Of a stretch of 64,000 nt of DNA, positions 57,660 to 64,000 are shown piece by piece. The notes beneath the pieces are model-generated. The model did no database searches. It was not told the DNA's origin and was given only the letters and a program-made list of their open reading frames with translations. Within the stretch, counting starts at the first letter, position 1, and the number at the start of each line of letters is the position of its first letter. Location: positions 105,314-169,313 of the forward strand of contig NW_026729155.1 of assembly GCF_030272615.1 (NCBI RefSeq), given 5' to 3'. Origin of the DNA: Cryptomeria japonica (lineage: Eukaryota; Streptophyta; Pinopsida; Cupressales; Cupressaceae). Position numbers and translations under genes: made by a program.

Positions 57660-59240
57660 ATGGGGGATTTGGCCCCTAAATCAACTCAGCCTAGTTATTT
57701 ATTTCCTCTTCCTACATCTACCTCTTCTCCATTTACTCATGTCTTGGAGCAGATAGTGGCTCATGTCCCCTCATTATCGTGGGCTAAGAATAATCTTGTT
57801 CTTTCGAATATAACTCTGCATCCACCCAAGATTGCACAGCCTCTAGGGGTGTCTTCTATTCCTACAGTTACACCTTTTGCAGACAATGGAAAGGCACCCG
57901 TGCTATCAAATTTTGTGGCCCTCCCTCCCTTTGAGATCCCAGTCATGGCCAATATCCCTTGTCCCTCTTGATATGAGAGAAGGAAGTGATCCTCTCATGT
58001 TCGTTCATTAGTGCTTGCTCCTTTTTCATAGCCTAGGTTGACACCCTTTGCTCCTCCAACTGCTCCTCAAGAAAAGTGAGGTAGGGTGCCTATTGTTGTG
58101 AATATGGTATCTATCTCAGATGCACCTCCTATTCCATTATTTGAGTCTTCTCCTACCCACAACAAGGTTTTGGAGGCCTCTCCTATGGAGCATGATCTTT
58201 CTGAGCCCTCTCAGGCTTTAGTTGGTGGCCCTCATCTCCAACATAATTAGTGTGTGTGTGAGTGTAAGTGCAATTGATGGGTCATGGCTTGTGAATGCAA
58301 TGCTTCTCTATAATCTATTAGTGCATCTATAGCACCCAATTTTATCATATCAACTCTTGTCTCATCACTCTCTCATGTTTCTGCATCATCTTCAGTTTTA
58401 CTGCTAGATGTTATCGAGCCTATCAATGAACCTCCCTCTGAACAAGTGTAGTTTTTCATCGCTCCTTCTTTGGACTTTGGAACCACCCCTCATTATCTCC
58501 TTTCCAGACGTATCTCCATTTTCTCATCCTATTGATATGTTTCATATGTAGAAGGTGTCCCGCGCAACTTTTTTTTCTCCCCCTTCATCATAGCCATTCC
58601 AGCATCAGTGTTTCCCTAGGGTCCTTCAGCCTACTACGGTTGATAGGAGACCCGTTTCTCTTGTCACACCCAAATGTAAGCTTGAGTAGGGACCCATTCT
58701 ATAATTTTGATGGCAAAAATCCTCACAAGCATATTCTTCATCCTTTTCTCTACCTATTCCAGTGTCTTCTACTTTGCCTGTTTCTATGTGTGTGGTTGAG
58801 ATGACTCCACTTTCTCCTCAGATTATCATTACCCCTCTTCTGAAGGCTAGAAGTCCTATTCTTGTTTCATTTGCTTTGACTGAGTCACCTGGTTCCTCTA
58901 TAGAGGCTTGCATGTTTGGCTCCTTGGAGGACATCCTTACATTGTCCATGATCTTTTCCCAATCATTGACCCTTGTCTCCTTCAACCTTGTGGATGTAGA
59001 TGTTGTTGCTACTTCATCCCTCACCCTCGCTACTAGTGAAGTTCCTCATGATGCTATTTTAGTAATCCCTCTCTAAGCTCATCCTCCTTCTCCCTATAAT
59101 CTAGATTGGGAGGATGATGATCTCCTAAGGGATGACCTTTAGGATATTTATATTTCATCTCCATCTTTTTTCTTGTGAGCTTGATTGTGTTCCCCCATGC
59201 TTCCTTTATATGTTTGTTCCCTCCAAGAGGAATCAAATTA
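57660..59240 (+). pseudogene. Pro/Ser/Thr-rich reading of unknown function
   Basis: 57660-57971 is an open frame rich in Pro, Ser and Thr (YLFPLPTSTSSPFTH, IAQPLGVSSIPTVTPF); similar composition continues with stops to about 59240 (58762-59076: SSTLPVSMCVVEMTPLSPQI). No RT, RNase H, integrase or other fold was seen. It stands where pol would be in an autonomous element, so pol may have been replaced or never present. Confidence 0.4.
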
Positions 59241-59841
59241 TTCCGTAGATGCTTGGATATGGGAGGTTGGATGTCTTTATTTGTTGTGCTCTCCCGAAGG
59301 ACCTGAGTTTCTCTATAGGTTCTTAGATATGGGAGATTTTTGTGTTGTGCACCTTCTTTGACTATTTGTCTCTCTACTTCTTCTATCTGTCATATATTGC
59401 TCTGCGATGTTCAGGAACAATGCAAAGCATTGAGGGCATCTTTGGCCTTCTTCCATGTTAACCAGAATTTTTATTTTCTCTTTGTCTTCATGTCCTCTTC
59501 TTCACATTCAAGAACTTTGGCACTATGATGATATAACTATCTTGTAGCGAGACTAGACATATTCTCACTGCTATGGTTTCTGATGCCAAACTATCAAATC
59601 CCCCTATCCTTTGGCATTCATCATTGATGTTATGGACACATGTGTCACCAGATAATGGTGGCATTCCACAAAAACATCTTGTTATGTTGAAAGACCACAA
59701 CTACTCTTCTCCTTAGAATGACATGCCTTCCATGAATATCATTCTAAGGGGGGGCCATCGTATCTGCATTTCTACATGATCTACATTTATTAACTAGTCC
59801 CTTGCATGTTTCTTGTCGATCACTTTTTCATGCTTTCTTAG

Positions 59842-60100
59842 GTGGGGGCCAAACCACTTGATCTTTTTCTTTATCATGTTTTTACTAGATGACAGCCAAA
59901 GCACTTGATCTTTTTCTTTGCCATGTTTTGCCTATGTGGGGGCAGAACCACTTGATCTTTTCTTTCACAAGTAGGGGCCAATCTACTTCTAGTGTATCGC
60001 TACCCGCGCTAGCAAAATCATCACCTTATCGCATGGCTACCTAGCGTATCACTACCCATGCTAGCAAAATATCGCCTTATAATATGGTTATCCATACTAG
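59842..60100 (+). repeat. short tandem repeats before the 3' LTR
   Basis: First set, about 46-48 bp: GTGGGGGCCAAACCACTTGA at 59842, a variant at 59890, GTGGGGGCAGAACCACTTGA at 59936 and a partial at 59971. Second set, about 51 bp: GTATCGCTACCCGCGCTAGC near 59994 and GTATCACTACCCATGCTAGC near 60045, with a weaker third copy. Confidence 0.8.
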
Positions 60101-60449
60101 CATGATCTCGCAAGCATCATTGTCCTATCATATGGCTATCTAGAATAATGCACTTTTGTATCCATACTGGCGCATCTCATATCTCATATCACTATGATCA
60201 CTTATTTTGTATCTTTTCGTAATAAGGGGATTTCTTCCAAGCAAGGTTCATTTTTTTTATGCTATTAGCGTGTTTACAATGTGTCAGTGTATTTACAATG
60301 TGTCAATTCACAATATCTATTTTAAACTTCATCTTTATCTCATTGGGGGCAACCTCGTCTGATCAACAAAATTTTGCCTCCCCATCGTGACCCTCTTGTT
60401 TATCTTCCTCTACTTTACCTTTGCATCTCTCAACAAAGACATGCTCACT

Positions 60450-60464
60450 AAAGTGGGGGTAAAA
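60450..60464 (+). promoter_or_regulatory. polypurine tract of the non-autonomous element
   Basis: AAAGTGGGGGTAAAA directly abuts the 3' LTR start at 60465, the position where plus-strand synthesis would prime. Confidence 0.8.
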
Positions 60465-61600
60465 TATAATATCAAAAATCAAACCTTTTACAATTCATCA
60501 CAACAAATGGCACCTTCCTCCACATCATCAGAGGTCATGTATCATCACTTTTCTCTTTTTTCCCACCTAGATTGCTTTATCAGCTCCAAACTAGAATATT
60601 ATCAACTTTGTTAACTTGTCATCCTTAGGACACTAGTACGACGCAAAGATGTCTGCATGACACACTAGCATCCTGCGAATCTGATAGTTCATGGGTGGCT
60701 ATTTGAGCATGGATCTTGCACCTGAAAAGAACCATAACATCTTTGCATGCACCCCATGACATTGATTTGCCTTCTAGGGCCTATATCTCTCCCCTTTGAA
60801 TGCATTTTGGGGATTCTTGATCATTTTTCTTACAGGTTGAAGCTTTTAGCAATCTTGTTGGGCAATATTCATAGGTTATCACAAGACCACCATTGTTGTT
60901 GCAGGCTCTTGAAGAACTCAAGGTGCCATTAGCCATCTTCACATGTCTTGAAGGCATTTCACTTACTCTTCTTGGTTCATTTGTGTATCTATAATTTCTT
61001 ATTTACAATCTTTTTATTATTTTAATTGTATCTCTTTTATCTTTAACATTTCAATTTTCCCTATTGCTACTAATTGGGTTGTCTATGGAGGTGGGAAGAC
61101 CAAAACGGGGGTTTGACTAAGGTAGACTCCAAAACATAACCCCAACATTTTCCTTTTTCATTTTTGTGTAGGTTTATGAACATGGGAAGGTAGTCATCTT
61201 GTGGGAGGCTTCAATCCTGGACTGACTATGAGCTTCCCTCATTCCTCCTTCCCATTTCATTTTAGTATTCTACATTTTGTACTATTAGCTTAGTTTGTAG
61301 TCTTTCTATGTTTTTTTAATAATATAGTTTTCCCTATCACTTTTCCTATAGTTTTTGTACCTCGTCCATATAGGACGCAATGTGTCACACTAGTGTCCTA
61401 GTTCTGGATGCTCGTCCTAGGGAGAGAGGCTTGATAGAGTCATTCAAGAACTCTATTTGATAGTAATTTATCTTATTCTGCGTTTAACTTTGAATTTTCA
61501 TCTCTTGGCTCAACCTTAGCACCAGTTAAGTGAGGTAGAGCGAAGGTAGGTTTGTTCCTTTGGGTCCATCACCTTGAGGGTAACAAATCTCATCCTCTAC
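60465..61600 (+). repeat. 3' LTR of the gag-only element
   Basis: 1136 bp against 1132 bp for the 5' LTR, starting TATAATATCAAAAATCAAAC and ending ATCCTCTACA with the canonical CA intact. Visible substitutions between the two LTRs show the insertion is not recent. Confidence 0.9.
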
Positions 61601-61605
61601 ATATT

Positions 61606-62240
61606 CATGAAGCAAATCAAGAGATCAAGCAAGTCAAGATGTTAATTATGTAGTATAAATTTGAGACTCTAAGGATGCCTAAAGACGATAACATTGAAAT
61701 TTAATTGCATCAACTGAATGAGGTGTTACATGCAATAGGAGGTATTGACAGAACTAAGGAAGAAAACAAGGTTGTGAGAAAAGTAATGAGAATAGTGCCT
61801 AGATTCTATAAACCTAATTTGTATGCTATTGAGGAGAGTCATATTATCGATACATATACCTTGGATCAACTCTATTGATCAATCTCAACTTTTGAGATAT
61901 GGGAGTTTGAAGATCATCACAATGTTAAGAAGAAATTTAGATTCAAATCCACCAATAAGATTGATGATGTACTTGAAATAAGAAATGATCCATATGATGA
62001 GGAAGAAAAAATTATGAGAAGACTAAAAGAGGATCAATAAAATACAAAGGTAAGTTGCCCTTGAATTTTTTTAATTGCGGAAGAATTGGTCATTATGCTA
62101 CTAGATGTACTTTCAATGAAGATAACTATAAGAGACCTAGTGATGATAATAAGAGAAAGGGTAAATATATATGAGATGACAACAATAAAATAATAGATGA
62201 TAGAGATAAATCTAAGATGAAGAAGATTGTGATGGCTCAA
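61606..62240 (+). pseudogene. Ty1/copia gag, second part, with zinc knuckle
   Basis: Resumes gag of the copia host: KQVKMLIM, then YKFETLRMPKDDNIEI, LHQLNEVLHAIGGIDRTKEE, NKVVRKVMRIVPRFYKPNLY, AIEESHIIDTYTLDQLY. This is UBN2-type gag. A zinc knuckle at 62067-62108 reads FFNCGRIGHYATRC: the CX2CX4HX4C pattern with its first Cys replaced by Phe. A frameshift and several stops make it inactive. The match of frame with 52227-52518 across 9 kb of inserted DNA supports one original ORF. Confidence 0.85.
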
Positions 62241-62359
62241 ATGGTGAATTATTATTTTTAGCCATTAATAAAAATTATAATTAAAGTTTCAGTATTGTGC
62301 ATGATGAAGAGAACAATGGAAGATCAATGACTAAGAATCACACTACATACAAAAGAAGA

Positions 62360-63247
62360 ACCTAAATCTAGGATTCAATTTATTATAGATTTTCAAATCA
62401 TATGATAGTTGACAAAAGGAAGTTCCTTGACTTTCAAAATTATTACATCAGTGAAGCTTGCTAGTGAAGAGGCTGCACCTATTTGTGGTAAAGGAACCAT
62501 ATCCATTGATGGTAAACATAAGACATATGATGTATATTATGTTAAAGGTATAAACTATAACTTTTTGAATGTGAGTGGGATGTGTAGTAAAGGTTACAAG
62601 CTCATATTTCATGGCTTCAAATGTGAGATCAAAGTTCCTGGAAGGTTAGTTGCTGAAGGTACAAGAACAAATGAAAATGTCTATTACATAAAGAAAAATA
62701 GAGGACGTAGTTATATTTTGGTGTAGAGAAGTGAATGTTGTTTGTGGCACAAAAGGATGGGACATATTAATTTTGAATACATGGTGAAGATCAGTTCTAT
62801 GCGAGCAATGGGAGATTTTCCAAATATAACCAGACTTGCTAATATAGTGAGAAAGGAATATCATATGGGAAAACAAACAAGGAATATATTAAAGAACAAG
62901 GAGTATTCTACTACAAAACCATTATAGTTGGTTCATACAGACTTGTACGGACCTACAAGGCAAGAGGGATAAGTGCTCAAAGATATTTTATGTTTCTTAT
63001 TGATGATTATTCTATAATGACATGACTTACTCTCTTAAAAGAAAAATGAGATGCCCTAGATAGATTTAAAGTGTTCAAATCTATGGTTGGAAATCAAGTA
63101 GAAGCTAAGATCAAATGTCTAAGGTCTGATAGAGATAAATATTTTAGATTATTTGATAGATTTTGTGAAGAGCATGGTGTTAGAAGAAAATTGTCTACAC
63201 CTAGGACTCCATAACAAAATGGAGTTTTTGAAAGGAAGAATAAAACT
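62360..63247 (+). pseudogene. Ty1/copia protease tail, pre-integrase and integrase core (interrupted)
   Basis: 62380-62420 holds a frameshifted protease (IID in one frame, SNHMIVDKRKFLDFQNY in another). 62409-62726: GKGTISIDGKHKTYDVYYVK, GMCSKGYKLIFHGFKCEI. GAG-pre-integrase: LWHKRMGHINFEYMVKISSM near 62748. Integrase core: LVHTDLYGPTRQEG (first Asp), CLRSDRDKYFRLFDRFCEEH (second Asp, GG of SDNGGEF lost), STPRTP-stop-QNGVFERKNKT (catalytic Glu). All DDE residues can be placed, but stops and frameshifts intervene. The frame ends at 63247, where an LTR beginning TGTAGACAC enters. Confidence 0.85.
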
Positions 63248-64000
63248 TGTAGACACCTAAAATTGTCATGTCTAATTAAATAAATATTTTATTTATTTAA
63301 TTACCTAAGCCTAATTCTTCTATTAATTAAATAAATCTTTATTTATTTAATTAATTCATTTATCCTCTTCTAGCCTTATTTCTCATTTAAATAAATACAT
63401 TTATTTATTTAAATTATCTTTTTCCTAAATTAAATAAATATTTTATTTATTTAATTATCCTACTTCTTCTATTAATTAAATAAATATTTATTTATTTAAT
63501 TAATTCATTAGCTTTTTCTACACATGACACATGTCATTCATCTCTTAATTCATACACTACCTACATCTTTCATTGTTTTGGTATTTCTTTTACCTACCCT
63601 CTAATCCTAGCCGACCTCTCTTTTTACACCTCTCAATCTTAACCCTCCATTTCATATTGTGTCTTCTATTTAAGGAGATGCCTTCTTCATTATCAAAACC
63701 TAATCATTCTATGCATTCTAATCAATCATCCTAATCACTCAGCCTAATCGACAATTTGGAGGACTCGACTACACTACGATCCTACTTGCAACCACATTCC
63801 GTTCTTTGTTGAGCTCTTGTGCATATAAAAATCTGAGAGCAAATATATCAAGCAAGATCAATGGAGATAGGAAGAATGGAGATCCAAACCCTATTGGACA
63901 TGTGATGGTATAATCATTGTGATTTCATTTGATTTGCATTGTCTTAGGTAATCTTCATATGTTATGGTGGATCTTTGTTGATTGTTAGGCTAGGATTTTG
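63248..64000 (+). mobile_element. LTR inserted in the copia integrase, runs off the window
   Basis: Begins TGTAGACACCTAAAATTGTC, like the solo LTR at 54803 (TGTAGACACATAAATTTGTC). Its first 260 bp contain five AT-only hairpins. A TATA-like TCTATTTAAGG lies near 63665, possibly the LTR promoter. The right end and the second copy of the predicted 5 bp target AAACT (63243-63247) lie outside the window. Confidence 0.75.
63273..63504. repeat. five consecutive AT-only hairpins
   Basis: Near-perfect inverted repeats at 63273-63303, 63322-63355, 63385-63414, 63429-63456 and 63471-63504, all built on TTAAATAAAT...ATTTATTTAA arms, separated by 14-29 bp spacers of CT-rich DNA (for example CCTAAGCCTAATTCTTC). 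Confidence 0.9.

Larger units (their letters stand above)
52519..61600 (+). mobile_element. non-autonomous gypsy-like LTR retrotransposon with gag and protease-like coding only
   Basis: Both LTRs are present: 52519-53650 and 60465-61600. Direct repeats TATTT (52514-52518) and TATTC (61601-61605) flank it as a 5 bp target-site duplication with one C/T change. A polypurine tract AAAGTGGGGGTAAAA precedes the 3' LTR. Internal coding: gag (53902 onward, split by a solo LTR), a protease-like region (57140-57540) and a Pro/Ser-rich reading (57660-59240). No RT, RNase H or integrase motif was found in 5.5 kb of internal sequence, so it must have been mobilised in trans. It resembles the TR-GAG class of non-autonomous plant elements (inference). 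Confidence 0.85.

Noticed and set aside
57140-59240. Hidden reverse transcriptase or integrase in the gag-only element
   Set aside because: Read all plus-strand frames for YxDD, FRxLN, HTD, SDNG and QNG-type motifs and found none.
63273-63504. CRISPR-like array (repeats with spacers)
   Set aside because: The units are AT-only palindromes of unequal length inside an LTR of a plant genome; spacers are short and there are no cas genes.
1-64000. tRNA or rRNA genes
   Set aside because: No cloverleaf with A and B boxes and no rRNA-like block was found; tRNA-like strings seen are PBS sites.

Overview
The window looks like intergenic DNA from a large plant genome. A gymnosperm, probably a conifer, is my inference from three things: the density of old, stop-riddled LTR retrotransposons and LINEs, a long degenerate telomere-like array, and one intronless G-type lectin receptor kinase locus. 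Introns, plant-type receptor kinase architecture and plant LTR lineages exclude bacteria; nothing fixes the species. Very few of the short open reading frames are real genes. Most are fragments of decayed transposon proteins, and many of the stops look like C-to-T decay (CAG to TAG, TGG to TAG, CpG to TpG/CpA).

Layout. 1-9950: a decayed gag-like ORF (minus), a LINE 3' half (minus), the 3' end plus LTR of a Ty1/copia element (plus), then two related LINE copies (plus) with internal duplications. 9950-15820: the one host gene, a G-type lectin S-receptor-like kinase on the minus strand (11542-14061). A single TAG interrupts it after the signal peptide, and a partial duplicate of its 5' end and promoter region lies upstream. 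15820-18480: AT-rich repeats, including a cluster of TTGAAC/GTTCAA hairpins. 18481-21560: a long decayed ORF. 21560-27272: LTR-like DNA, a tRNA-Arg-type primer binding site and a Tat-like Ty3/gypsy element (gag, protease, extra RNase H, RT, RNase H), cut inside the integrase N-terminus. 28390-33606: two Ty3/gypsy fragments of one family facing each other, whose LTRs form a 1.2-1.3 kb inverted repeat. 33640-36530: the 3' end and LTR of a minus-strand copia. 38738-41160: a third LINE-like fragment.

45130-48230: about 3 kb of degenerate CCCTAA array, followed by an AT microsatellite-like stretch. 50660-64000: the best-resolved structure, a nest of insertions. A copia element (LTR, PBS, gag, integrase) was interrupted in gag by a gypsy-like element (52519-61600) with both LTRs, a near-perfect TSD and gag plus protease-like coding, but no recognisable RT, RNase H or integrase. 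That element's gag was interrupted by a solo LTR (54803-56079) with a perfect GAAGT TSD, and the copia integrase was interrupted at 63248 by another LTR that carries five AT-only hairpins and runs off the window.

There is no operon-like gene cooperation here. The relationships are those of transposon parts, target sites and nested insertions. I found no tRNA, rRNA or CRISPR.
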